64,000 nt of DNA, from assembly GCA_963724695.1 (NCBI GenBank), contig CAVRVW010000012.1:62001-126000 (forward strand). Direction: 5' to 3'. This stretch comes from CAVQFD01 sp963724695 (GTDB lineage Bacteria > Acidobacteriota > Vicinamibacteria > Vicinamibacterales > CAVVIG01). Positions 43,943-52,467 of this stretch are shown here, one piece after another. The stretch's first letter is position 1; each line of letters begins with the position of its first letter. Below the pieces are notes generated by a model. The model did not search any database and was not told the DNA's origin. It saw only the letters and a program-made list of their open reading frames with translations. Position numbers and translations under genes: made by a program.

Positions 43943-44478
43943 GTGTAGAACGCCAGGGCGCTGTCGCCAGACTTGAGGTCGCGGCCAAGACGCAGTCGGC
44001 CGGCCTCGGCCGGCACGGGCTGCCGGCGGCCGTGCTCGAGGACGAGCAGTGCGTCCGGCGCCATGAGCGCCTCGACGCCGTTCAGTGCGCGCGCCGGCTC
44101 GTGATCGTAAGGCGGATCCAGCAGGAGCAGATCGAACACCTGCCCGGCCGCACGGAGCGTCTCGATTCCGCGAGCGACGCTGGCGCGGATAATAGCATAG
44201 CCATTCTCAATCCCGCACCGCGCGAGGTTCTCGGCCACGAGCGCGCAGGCGCGCGGATCCTCGTCGATGAAGGCGACCGACACCGCGCCTCGGCTGAGCG
44301 CTTCGATCCCGAGTGCGCCCGTGCCCGCGAAGCCGTCGAGCACGCGCGCGCCGGCGATACGCGAGCTGACTACGTTGAACAGCGTTTCGCGCAGCCGATC
44401 CGACGTCGGGCGGAGCCCGTCCCATGCGGGCGTTTTCAGCCGCCGTCCCTTGTGCGCTCCGGCAATCACCCTCAGCAT
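43930..44478 (-). CDS. rsmD: 16S rRNA (guanine966-N2)-methyltransferase
   Basis: A complete 182-residue SAM-dependent methyltransferase modifying G966 of 16S rRNA in the assembled small subunit. The N-terminus MLRVIAGAHKGRRLKTP is diagnostic for RsmD; SAM binding is at VLDGFAGTGALGIEALSRGA and the catalytic motif IV is DLLLLDPPYDHE (DPPY). The start at 44478 is 7 bases after recG. The C-terminal region GDSALAFYTCPP overlaps the coaD start. Order recG-rsmD-coaD is common in bacteria, supporting the assignment. Confidence 0.94.
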   Translation of the reverse strand: MLRVIAGAHKGRRLKTPAWDGLRPTSDRLRETLFNVVSSRIAGARVLDGFAGTGALGIEALSRGAVSVAFIDEDPRACALVAENLARCGIENGYAIIRASVARGIETLRAAGQVFDLLLLDPPYDHEPARALNGVEALMAPDALLVLEHGRRQPVPAEAGRLRLGRDLKSGDSALAFYTCPP

Positions 44479-44485
44479 GGTTCCG

Positions 44486-46585
44486 CTACCCGATCTGAAT
44501 CAGCTGGAAGCGCGATGACCAGCTCGCGAGCAGCGCCGCCATCGCCTCCCTCGAGGGGCTCGTGGACGCCAGCCAGTCCGCGGCGTCCGCTCGCGCCGTC
44601 TCGAGCAGGCGATGATCGCGGACCAGGTGGATCAGGCGGAAGGTGGGAACGCCCGCCTGCCGGGTACCGAAGAAATCGCCGGGGCCGCGCAACTGAAGGT
44701 CCCGTTCCGCGATCTCGAACCCATCGGTGGTGTCGCTCATGGCGCGCAGGCGCTCGCGGGCGTCGTCGGAGATCGGATGCTGATACAGCAGCCAGCAGTA
44801 CGACTGGTGCTGGCTGCGGCCCACCCTGCCCCGGAGCTGGTGCAACTGCGACAGACCGAACCGCTCGGCGTGCTCGACGAGCATCACGCTGGCATTGGGC
44901 ACATCCACGCCCACCTCCACCACCGTCGTGGACACCAGGATGTCGAGCGCCCCGGACGCGAACGCGTGCATGACCCGTTCCTTGCCGTCGGCCTTCATCC
45001 GGCCGTGCAGGAGGCCGACGTGCAGGTCGGGGAAGACTTCCTGGGAAAGATGGTCGGCCATCTCGGTCGCCGCCTTCAGCGCGACCTTGTCCGATTCCTC
45101 GACGAGCGGGTAGATCACGTACGCCTGCCGGCCGGCGTCGACCTGCTCGCGCACGAACTGGTGGGCCTCGTCCCGCCGCGACTCAGGCTTGACGATCGTC
45201 TTGATCGGCAAGCGCCCTGGCGGCAGATCGCGGATGACGGACACCTCGAGATCCCCGTACATCGTCAGCGCCAGCGTGCGCGGGATCGGCGTCGCGGTCA
45301 TGACGAGGACGTCCGGATGCAGGCCCTTCTCCCGCAGCGTCGCGCGCTGCAGCACGCCGAAGCGGTGCTGCTCGTCGATCACCACGAGACCGAGCGCGTG
45401 GAATCGCACGTCGCCCTGAACGAGGGCGTGAGTGCCGACCACCAGGTGGAGGCTGCCGCCCGCGATCTCCGCGAGCTGACGGCGTCTGGCAGCCGACGAG
45501 GTCCCACCGGTCAGCAGCGCGACGCGGAACCTGGACGCCTGGAGCGCGCGAGTGATGCTCACGAAATGCTGCTCGGCCAGGATCTCGGTGGGCGCCATGA
45601 AGGCGACCTGGAGGCCGTTCTCCATGGCCACGAGCGCGGCGAGAAGGGCGACGATCGTCTTGCCGGCGCCCACGTCTCCCTGGAGCAGGCGGTTCATCGG
45701 CTGCGGCCGCTGCTGGTCGTCGACGATTTCCTTGAGCGCTTGACGCTGTCCCGGCGTCAGCCTGAACGGCAGCACCGCGCGGGCCGACTCGCGGATCCGG
45801 TCGTCCACCCGCACCATCGCGGGCTTCTCTTCGTCGGCGGCGAACCGGCGCCGCGCAAGGACACCCATCTGAAAAAGAAACGCCTCCTCGAACACCAGGC
45901 GCCGCTGCGCAGGCGTGTCGAATCGGTTCAGGACGTCCACGGGCAGATCCGCCGGAGGGAAATGCGCGGCGCGGAGGGCAGCTCCGCGCGAGGGATAGCC
46001 GTGCCGCAGTCTCAGGGCCTCCGGCAGCGGATCGTCGAGCTCGACCGGGATCCGGTCGAGGACGTCGTGCACGAGCCGCCGCTGGATCTTGGGCGTGACG
46101 CTGCCGGTCTTCTCGTACACGGGCACGATCCGGCCCGTGTGTACCGTCTCCCCTTCCTCGTCGTCGAGGATTTCGTACTGGGCGTTGGTCATCTGCAGCC
46201 CGCCGCTGCCCCGCATCTCGACGGCACCGAAGAGCACGACGCGCTGGCCAGCGGCGAACACGTCCCGCAGGAAGGCCTGGTTCAGCCATGTCGCACGAAC
46301 CGATCCGCTGTCGTCGCTGAGGAGCGCCTCGAAGATCTTGAAGCCGGGCCGACGCGTCGACCGCAATCCACAGCTGAGCACACGCCCGGCGATCGAGGCC
46401 GTTTGCCCCGGCTTGAGCGAAGCGATCGGTTGCAGGCGGCTGCGGTCTTCGTAACGGAGCGGGAACCGATACAGGAGATCCTCGACCGTGCGCAGGCCCG
46501 CGTGCGCGAAGTCGGCGGCTCGCCGCGGACCAACGCCCTTCAGGAACTGCAGGGGCGTCGCGAGGAACTCCTCGGAGGCCGACAC
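44486..46585 (-). CDS. recG: ATP-dependent DNA helicase RecG
   Basis: A complete 699-residue branch-migration helicase. The N-terminal wedge domain (LQPIASLKPGQTASIAGRVL) is followed by the helicase core: Walker A GDVGAGKTIVALLA, motif Ia MAPTEILAEQH, the RecG-type DEQHRFGVLQR box, MTATPIPRTLA and motif VI QLRGRVGRSQHQSYC. It rescues stalled forks and processes Holliday junctions. Length matches bacterial RecG. The start ATG at 46585 directly abuts the stop of the Spy-like gene, indicating cotranscription with the ECF sigma cluster. Confidence 0.96.
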   Translation of the reverse strand: MSASEEFLATPLQFLKGVGPRRAADFAHAGLRTVEDLLYRFPLRYEDRSRLQPIASLKPGQTASIAGRVLSCGLRSTRRPGFKIFEALLSDDSGSVRATWLNQAFLRDVFAAGQRVVLFGAVEMRGSGGLQMTNAQYEILDDEEGETVHTGRIVPVYEKTGSVTPKIQRRLVHDVLDRIPVELDDPLPEALRLRHGYPSRGAALRAAHFPPADLPVDVLNRFDTPAQRRLVFEEAFLFQMGVLARRRFAADEEKPAMVRVDDRIRESARAVLPFRLTPGQRQALKEIVDDQQRPQPMNRLLQGDVGAGKTIVALLAALVAMENGLQVAFMAPTEILAEQHFVSITRALQASRFRVALLTGGTSSAARRRQLAEIAGGSLHLVVGTHALVQGDVRFHALGLVVIDEQHRFGVLQRATLREKGLHPDVLVMTATPIPRTLALTMYGDLEVSVIRDLPPGRLPIKTIVKPESRRDEAHQFVREQVDAGRQAYVIYPLVEESDKVALKAATEMADHLSQEVFPDLHVGLLHGRMKADGKERVMHAFASGALDILVSTTVVEVGVDVPNASVMLVEHAERFGLSQLHQLRGRVGRSQHQSYCWLLYQHPISDDARERLRAMSDTTDGFEIAERDLQLRGPGDFFGTRQAGVPTFRLIHLVRDHRLLETARADAADWLASTSPSREAMAALLASWSSRFQLIQIG

Positions 46586-47134
46586 TTAAGGCTGCGGGTC
46601 GGCCGTTCCCGCGCGCGGCCGGTTCTGCTGGCGGGCACGCATCAGCAGGTCGACTTTCCGCTGTTCCATCATCTCCTCGAAGATGCGGAAGCGCGCCTGC
46701 TGCCGCAGCGTGAGCACTTCGTCGAGGCTGGCCTGTGCCTGCTGGATCTCGGTCGCCGACCGGAGGTTCAGATCGTCGAGCGCCTTGAGCCGCTCCTTGA
46801 CGCGTGCCTCGTCGAACGTCGCCGCGCGCGGCTGGGTCAGCCGTCGCAGCTCCTGCACAATCCGGCGCCGCTCCATGTCGGCCCGCCGGCGAGCATCCTG
46901 GAGCACTTTCACCCGTCCGAGAAACCGCGGGTACTGCTCGTCGTCGAGGCTGAGGTCGTCCTGCGCCTGCATGAGCACGTACGCATCGAACAGGCGCTGC
47001 AACTCGGCCGGCGACACACCGCCGCCGGGCGGCGGGGCCGGTTGGCCGGCGCGCTGGGCAAACGCAGGCGGCGCAGCCCACACCGCCGCTGTCAGGGCCA
47101 GCGCTCCGAGTCGTCGGACGGCCGCACCGGTCAT
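46586..47134 (-). CDS. Exported Spy/CpxP-like periplasmic protein
   Basis: A 182-residue protein with a signal peptide (RRLGALALTAAVWAAPPAFA), a Pro-rich linker, and then a long charged all-helical domain (ELQRLFDAYVLMQAQDDLSL, LQDARRRADMERRRIVQELR, EVLTLRQQARFRIFEEMMEQ). The DDEQYPRFL and LRQQARFRIFEEMM elements resemble LTxxQ-type motifs of periplasmic Spy/CpxP chaperones, though the exact LTxxQ signature is not clear. It follows an ECF sigma and anti-sigma pair, a context in which periplasmic stress chaperones are often found. Regulation by that sigma factor is inference. Confidence 0.6.
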   Translation of the reverse strand: MTGAAVRRLGALALTAAVWAAPPAFAQRAGQPAPPPGGGVSPAELQRLFDAYVLMQAQDDLSLDDEQYPRFLGRVKVLQDARRRADMERRRIVQELRRLTQPRAATFDEARVKERLKALDDLNLRSATEIQQAQASLDEVLTLRQQARFRIFEEMMEQRKVDLLMRARQQNRPRAGTADPQP

Positions 47135-47153
47135 TCTGGGTCCACTCTAGCGC

Positions 47154-47750
47154 CTATGCGCCCTTCCCCGAAAGCGCATCCTGCAGCAATTGGTGCAACG
47201 TCGCGCGCTCGGCATCGTTCAACCGGTCGAGCGCCTGGTCCAGAGAGCCGGTGGCCGTGGTCCAGCCCGCTTCAGTCGCCGCATCCCAGTCCAGCCCCTG
47301 CGAGAGATCGGCAATGAGCTCCAGCGAAGGGTCGCCCGCAGTGTCGGGGGATGGCAGCTGCCCGTCCGGCGCATCCAACTCACCGGGGACGCCGCGCGTG
47401 ACCGCGGCGTCAACAGGCTCCGGCGCACGAGAGCGAGACACGCCAAAGACCACGGCGAGCACCACGATGGCGATGGCGCCGGCTGGCAGGAGCGCCCTCC
47501 ATGCCAGGACGTCCGCGAGGCGCCATCGTTGCGGCGTCTCTGCGACCGCCTCCCTGATCCGCGCGGACAGATGATCCCAGAAGAGGGGCGACGGTTCCGG
47601 CACGGCCACCTCCGCAACGGCGGCCATCGTCCTTCGCAAGTCCGCCAGCTCGCGCCTGCAGATCTCGCACGTCTGCACGTGAGCCGGCGCCGGCCGCGTG
47701 CCCTCGGCGACGTCCATCAGATCCTCGAGGCCCAGGTGTGGAGCGGTCAC
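47154..47750 (-). CDS. Zinc-finger anti-sigma factor, membrane anchored
   Basis: A 198-residue anti-sigma factor. The N-terminal cytoplasmic ZAS domain carries the H-x3-C-x2-C motif HVQTCEIC, followed by a helix contacting the sigma factor (LFWDHLSARIREAV), one membrane helix (LLPAGAIAIVVLAVVFGVS) and a periplasmic domain ending in a helical segment (ALDRLNDAERATLHQLLQDA). It holds its partner sigma factor at the membrane until a periplasmic signal triggers release. Its start overlaps the sigma factor stop (ATGA), the standard coupling of ECF pairs. Confidence 0.85.
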   Translation of the reverse strand: MTAPHLGLEDLMDVAEGTRPAPAHVQTCEICRRELADLRRTMAAVAEVAVPEPSPLFWDHLSARIREAVAETPQRWRLADVLAWRALLPAGAIAIVVLAVVFGVSRSRAPEPVDAAVTRGVPGELDAPDGQLPSPDTAGDPSLELIADLSQGLDWDAATEAGWTTATGSLDQALDRLNDAERATLHQLLQDALSGKGA

Positions 47751-48355
47751 TCAGTCTCCTCGCCGAGGGCGCGCTTCAGGTTCTGCAGCGCATGGAACAC
47801 GTTCGCCTTGGCGGCGCCCACCGAACTCCCGAGCGCTTCCGCGATCTCCTGATGGGACATCTCGTGATACATCCGCAGCACCAGGGCGGCCCGCTGCTTT
47901 CGAGGGAGCCCGGCGATGGCGCGCCGGACGCGTGCCGCGCGCTCTTCGCGAAGCAGGCCCTGCGACGGCGATTCCGCCCCCGTGTCGGCGAACTGGCGGT
48001 CATCGATCGGCTCGCTCTGCACCGTCTTCAGGCTCAGGCGGTTCAGGCAGACGTTGACGCCGATCCGATAAAGCCATGTCGCGAGCGTTGACTGCCCGCG
48101 GAATCGACCGAGGCCCCGATACGCGCGGAGGAACACGTCCTGCGATAGATCGCTCGCGTCCTCGTGGTTGCCGACGAACCGATAGCAGAGCTGGTAGACC
48201 GGCCGGCGGTGCCGCTCGACGATGAGATCGAAGGCGCCATCGCGCCCGTCGAGGCAGGCTGCCACCAGCGCCGGTTCGTCCAGGGACGCCAGCCCGGGAT
48301 CGTCCACGCTAGGTCCAGACACCCCGGGCCGCACGACCGTGAGGGACCAGGACAT
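47747..48355 (-). CDS. ECF sigma factor, RpoE-like
   Basis: A 202-residue ECF-family sigma-70. Region 2 reads FDLIVERHRRPVYQLCYRFV then DLSQDVFLRAYRGLGRFRGQ and LATWLYRIGVNVCLNRL. Region 4 is LPRKQRAALVLRMYHEMSHQ then EIAEALGSSVGAAKANVFHA (helix-turn-helix). The ATG at 48355 (MSWSLTVVRPG) is preferred; ATG at 48406 would add 17 residues. It heads a minus-strand run of sigma factor, anti-sigma factor, Spy-like protein and recG, and is probably autoregulated, though I could not find the operator. Envelope stress is the likely signal given the Spy-like neighbour. Confidence 0.88.
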   Translation of the reverse strand: MSWSLTVVRPGVSGPSVDDPGLASLDEPALVAACLDGRDGAFDLIVERHRRPVYQLCYRFVGNHEDASDLSQDVFLRAYRGLGRFRGQSTLATWLYRIGVNVCLNRLSLKTVQSEPIDDRQFADTGAESPSQGLLREERAARVRRAIAGLPRKQRAALVLRMYHEMSHQEIAEALGSSVGAAKANVFHALQNLKRALGEETE

Positions 48356-48465
48356 CGCCCCCCGGGGCCTGATTCCAGGGCCGGCCCATATGTCTACTGG
48401 CGCCATGTGTCATCGGGGTTAGACCGAGTGGCAGCCCGAAGGTTACAGCCCGGCATGACCCCCGC

Positions 48466-49791
48466 CTAGCGCCGTCCCACGACCGCGTAATCAGCCGACG
48501 AAAACAGCCGCGCATTGAGCTTGTCGGCGTGCGCGTTGACGGCCGCGGCCACCGCCGTCCACGTGGCATCGGCCCCTGGGCGGTCCACGACCCGGTCGAG
48601 CCGGTCGCGGTCGGGCACCGGACGCTTGAAGTGCACGTCGACCGAAGAAAAGCCGCTGGCCTGCACGAGGAACCGCAGCGTATCCGGGTGCAGCGGGTGC
48701 TGGTGCGTGAGGTCGCGCAGGTAGGTCTCGAAAAATGCCAGCCAGCACGCGGGATTGAGCGTCTCGAGCACGAGTGGCGCGCCCGGGCGCAGCTTGTGAA
48801 AGGCGGTTTCGAGGAACCGGACGAGATACCCCGGCGGAAAGTGCTCCACGACCTGGATCGCGATCAAGGCGCCGACGCTCGCATCGGGCTGCCCGGCCAG
48901 AAATGTCAGGGCGTCGCCCTGCTCGGCCTGAAGGCCTCGCGCGCGGCACACGTCAACCATTGCGGGGTTCGCGTCCACCCCCCTCGCGGCCACGCCGCGG
49001 GCCTTGAGCAGGTCGAGCAACTCTCCACGACCGCAGCCGATATCCACCACGTCGCTGGCCGTGCTCAAGAGGGGCACGTACTCCTCCACACGCGCGCGGA
49101 TGTCTGCCTGTGATCCCCGGAACCGATCTTCGAAGCCGACGTAGGCCGCAGACTCCATCGGAGGATTCATCGCCCCACCGGCCGGAAGCGCGCTCCCGAC
49201 GGTTCCGTCGAACCCGCCGGCCGTCGACGGCGTGCGGGCCTCGGCGAACCGATCGACCTCCCGTTTGAGCGAGAGCAGCCGCTGTTCGGTCAGCGCGAGG
49301 CGTTCCTTGATTTCGGGGCCGGCAAGGCCGCGGTCCTTGCTGTCGACGTAGAGCGTGATCGTTCGCAAGTACTCCAGGAGGAGCGCCTGAAACCGGACCA
49401 GGCCCTCGAAGGCCGGTGCGATCGACTCCAGCAGGTCCCCGAGGGTGCGCGCGCGGGCGGTCTCGAGTGAGGCCTGCCGATTGGCGCGCTCGACGAGCAG
49501 GGCATTGAACTGTTTCTGGCGCTCGAGCGAAGGCCCGAGCAACCGCCACGCGAGCGCTTGCACGCGGCCCCTCAGACCGCCATCGACGGGAGGCGCACCG
49601 CCGGGCAGAATGTCCCACGCCGCATTCAACGCCTCGGCGCCTCCATCCGCGGGCACGCCTGCCACCTTCGGGAGCACGGGCACGGTGATGAGAGCGTTGT
49701 CGAGCGCGGTCAGGGCGTCGTTGTACAACCGGTCCGCCTCGAGCCGCTCTCGCTCGAGCCGTACCGTCAGGTCGTCGATTCGCTCACTCAA
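48466..49791 (-). CDS. SAM-dependent methyltransferase with N-terminal coiled coil, O-antigen terminator (WbdD)-like
   Basis: A 441-residue protein. The first 190 residues are charged and largely helical (MSERIDDLTVRLERERLEAD). The C-terminal methyltransferase has SAM motif I DVVDIGCGRGELLDLL, the post-I Asp in GVDANPAMV, GALIAIQVVEHFPP and APLVLETLNPACWLAFF. The lead-in AYVGFEDRFRGSQADIRARV plus this methyltransferase order resembles WbdD-type proteins that cap and terminate bacterial O-polysaccharide; no kinase domain is visible. It overlaps the downstream sugar kinase by 4 bases. Together with the two GT-C-like genes it suggests a surface-glycan locus. Confidence 0.7.
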   Translation of the reverse strand: MSERIDDLTVRLERERLEADRLYNDALTALDNALITVPVLPKVAGVPADGGAEALNAAWDILPGGAPPVDGGLRGRVQALAWRLLGPSLERQKQFNALLVERANRQASLETARARTLGDLLESIAPAFEGLVRFQALLLEYLRTITLYVDSKDRGLAGPEIKERLALTEQRLLSLKREVDRFAEARTPSTAGGFDGTVGSALPAGGAMNPPMESAAYVGFEDRFRGSQADIRARVEEYVPLLSTASDVVDIGCGRGELLDLLKARGVAARGVDANPAMVDVCRARGLQAEQGDALTFLAGQPDASVGALIAIQVVEHFPPGYLVRFLETAFHKLRPGAPLVLETLNPACWLAFFETYLRDLTHQHPLHPDTLRFLVQASGFSSVDVHFKRPVPDRDRLDRVVDRPGADATWTAVAAAVNAHADKLNARLFSSADYAVVGRR

Positions 49792-50753
49792 TCCCCTAAT
49801 CCTAAGCCCGGTTCGCCATTGAGCAGCCTGTTCACTTCATCCGCGGTCGGCAGCCCGCCGCGCGCGCCGAGCGCGCGGCAGTTCAAGGCCGCCACGGCGT
49901 TGGCATAGCGAAGCACGTCCTCGAGATCCGCGTCCGGCCACAGCAGACACGCGGCGGCAAAGCCCCCGCGAAACGCGTCGCCGGCGCCCGTGCTGTCGAC
50001 ACAGTCGACGGCGAAGGCCGGCGTGCGGATCTCGCGGCCGGCCACTCGAGCCAGGCTGCCCTCTTGACCGAGCGTCACGCACACGAGCGGCGCCTCGAAC
50101 TCGCGCGCCATCGCCTCGAGCGCGCGCCCCGGCGGATCGAACCCGGTCAGCTCGCCGGGAAATGCCTCGGCGGCGATGATGGCATCGATGTGCCGCAGGA
50201 GGTCGGCGATTCCGGGGCGCACGCGCTCGACGTCGACAACCGTGGGAATGCCCGCTTCGCGCGCGAAGCGGGCGGCCTGCGCGGCGGCGGCCGTGTCGTG
50301 GCAGTCGACCACGAGCATGCGGCCGGAGGTCACGGCGTCCTTCGGCACCTCGTCGGGCGACATCACGAGCCCGGGGTGACGATCCCACAACACGGTGCGC
50401 TCGCCCGTCTTGCCGTCAACCAACACGATGGCGAACTGGTTGGTCGCCCCCGGCACCACACGCGCCCCATCGGTGCAGACGCCAGCGCCGGCCAGGCTCG
50501 CTCTGGACTCCGCACCGAATGCGTCGTCACCGAAGGAGCCGATGTAGTGCGCCGTCAACCCAAGGCGGACGCACGCGGTCATCGCCGTCGCGATCTGGCC
50601 ACCCGGAAGGCGTGCGAAGCGCTGGAGCCGCTGTTTGCTGTTGGGGGCGGGGTACTCGGCAACGACGGCGACGAGGTCGATGCTGTTGAGGCCAAGGCCG
50701 GCGACATCGAAGGAACTGTGGCCAGCTGCGGGAACCTGGAACGGGATGCGCAA
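49788..50753 (-). CDS. PfkB-family carbohydrate kinase
   Basis: A 321-residue ribokinase-like kinase. N-terminal features are FDVAGLGLNSIDLVAVV and LPGGQIATAMTACVRLGL (the ribokinase GG motif), and the C-terminal PfkB signature DSTGAGDAFRGGFAAACLLW contains the catalytic Asp. The exact sugar cannot be read; adenosine, ribose, fructose or a nucleotide-sugar precursor are all possible. The start is TTG at 50753 (CGC-TTG-CGC-ATC), giving MRIPFQVPAAG; no ATG is in frame. It is upstream of the methyltransferase (4-base ATGA overlap) and diverges from the GT39-like gene with a 60-base gap. Confidence 0.85.
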   Translation of the reverse strand: MRIPFQVPAAGHSSFDVAGLGLNSIDLVAVVAEYPAPNSKQRLQRFARLPGGQIATAMTACVRLGLTAHYIGSFGDDAFGAESRASLAGAGVCTDGARVVPGATNQFAIVLVDGKTGERTVLWDRHPGLVMSPDEVPKDAVTSGRMLVVDCHDTAAAAQAARFAREAGIPTVVDVERVRPGIADLLRHIDAIIAAEAFPGELTGFDPPGRALEAMAREFEAPLVCVTLGQEGSLARVAGREIRTPAFAVDCVDSTGAGDAFRGGFAAACLLWPDADLEDVLRYANAVAALNCRALGARGGLPTADEVNRLLNGEPGLGLGD

Positions 50754-50813
50754 GCGCCAAATCCTAGCAGCGACGCGCCGCTCGCGCCACGCGGTGCTAA
50801 GATTGGCCCCCGC

Positions 50814-52467
50814 ATGAGCTTCCGAGGGCGCGGGGTCACCGCAATGCTCGCGGCCGTCGTGCTCGGCGCCGCGGTCGTGCGGTTCTGGGGCATTGGCTTT
50901 GGCCTCCCCCATACGCAGGCCCGGCCTGACGAGACCGTCGCCATAGGCGTCGCACTGGCCTTCCTTCGCGGCGATTTCTCGCCGCGTTTCTTCGACTATC
51001 CCTGGTTATACATGTGGGCTGTTTCGGCGTTGTACGTTGCGTACTACGCCTGGGGCGCCGCGACCGGCACATTCGGATCCCTGGCCGACGTCGTGGCCAG
51101 CTGGCCGGTTCATTGGGAACCGTTCTTCCTGATCAACCGCACCGTGTCGGCCACGCTCGGGACTGCGACGGTCGTCGTCGTGTTCGGGATCGCCCGGCGG
51201 TTATGGGAGCGAAGCGACCGGCCTGGTTGCCTCGCTGTTTCTGGCGCTGGCGTTCCTGCACGTGCGCGATTCCCACTTCGGAACCACCGACGTCACGATG
51301 ACTTTCTTCGTGGTGCTTTCGGTCGGACTGCTGCTCAGGGCCCACGACACCCGGCGCCCGGCGCTCTTCGCAGCGGCCGGTCTGGTCGGCGGGCTTGCGG
51401 CAGCGACCAAATACAACGGTGTCCTGCTGTTTGTCCCTCTGGCGGCCAGCGCGATCGTGCATGCCGCCGAGTCCGGCACCCAACGGTGGGCGGCGCTCTT
51501 CGATCGCCGGCTGTGGCTCTTCGCTGGCGGGTTCCTGGCGACCTTCCTCATCGGCGTGCCGTTCATCGTTCTCGACAACACGGCGTTCAGCGCAGCGATG
51601 GCCGAGCTGTGGCACTCCATGCTCAATGCGACGCCGCAGCTTGCGCTCACCAGTGGATGGCGCCACCATCTGGAAATTTCCCTGCGCTACGGACTGGGTC
51701 TGCCACTGCTCGCGACAGGGTTGGCGGGGACCGTCCTGGTCCTGGCGCGTGAGACGCGCACCGGCGTGCTGCTCCTGTCCTTTCCTCTCGCTTACTTTGC
51801 CGTGGCCGGCAGTCTCGAGTATCTGTTCCCTCGATACACCATGCCGGTCGTACCGTTCCTGGCGATTGTGGCGGCGCGGGCTGTGACGTGGGCCGTCGAC
51901 CAGACCCCCGCCGTGCGCTGGCCTCGAGTGTCTGCCGTGCTCACCGCTGTCATAGCCGCTGCGATCGTGTGGCCCTCCGCCGTGAGCACGTGGCAGTTCG
52001 ACCGGATCGTCAGCCAGGCCGACAGTCGAGTGGTGCTCGTGGACTGGTTCAAGGAGAACGTCCCCCCGGGAAGCTCCGTGCTCCAGAGCGGTTCGCCCTA
52101 CGGCTACGCGCAGTTCGGTCGGGAACTGGGCTACACGCAGTGGCTCTGGGATCGCGTGCGTCTCGTGTTTCTGGCCAACGGCCGCCGTCCCACGCCGACG
52201 ATGCGGCCCGACTGGATCGTCGTCCAGGAGTCGCCGCTGCCCAGCCAGACGCAGCCCATCGTCCACGAGTTTCTCAGCGAGGGGTACGCCTTTGCGTGGC
52301 GATTGAATGCGGTGAACTTGAACAAGCCGCATACCTACGATCAGCAGGACGCGTTCTTCGTGCCGTATGACGGCTTCGACGGCGTGGCGCGTCCCGGGCC
52401 GAATTTCACCGTCTACAAACGCACGGCTCCCCACCCGGTCGAGAAGCATGAGAAGAAGGGCGACTAG
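50814..52467 (+). CDS. GT39-family polytopic glycosyltransferase, one frameshift
   Basis: About 550 residues with roughly ten membrane helices. The catalytic region is ARPDETVAIGVALAFLRGDF, where the Asp-Glu pair in the first periplasmic loop follows the ArnT/PMT/GT39 pattern, and FFDYPWLYMWAVSALYVAYY follows. One extra base near 51210 separates GIARRLWG from ATGLVASLFLALAFLHVRDS. The C-terminal part is a soluble periplasmic domain. It would transfer a sugar from a polyprenyl phosphate donor. The start ATG at 50814 gives MSFRGRGVTAMLAAVVLG. It overlaps the next membrane protein by 20 bases, so the two are cotranscribed. Confidence 0.75.

Noticed and set aside
44612..47317. A 901-codon open frame antisense to recG and the Spy-like gene
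   Set aside because: Same reasoning: recG on the other strand has complete helicase motifs, and the antisense product has low-complexity charged composition without a domain.
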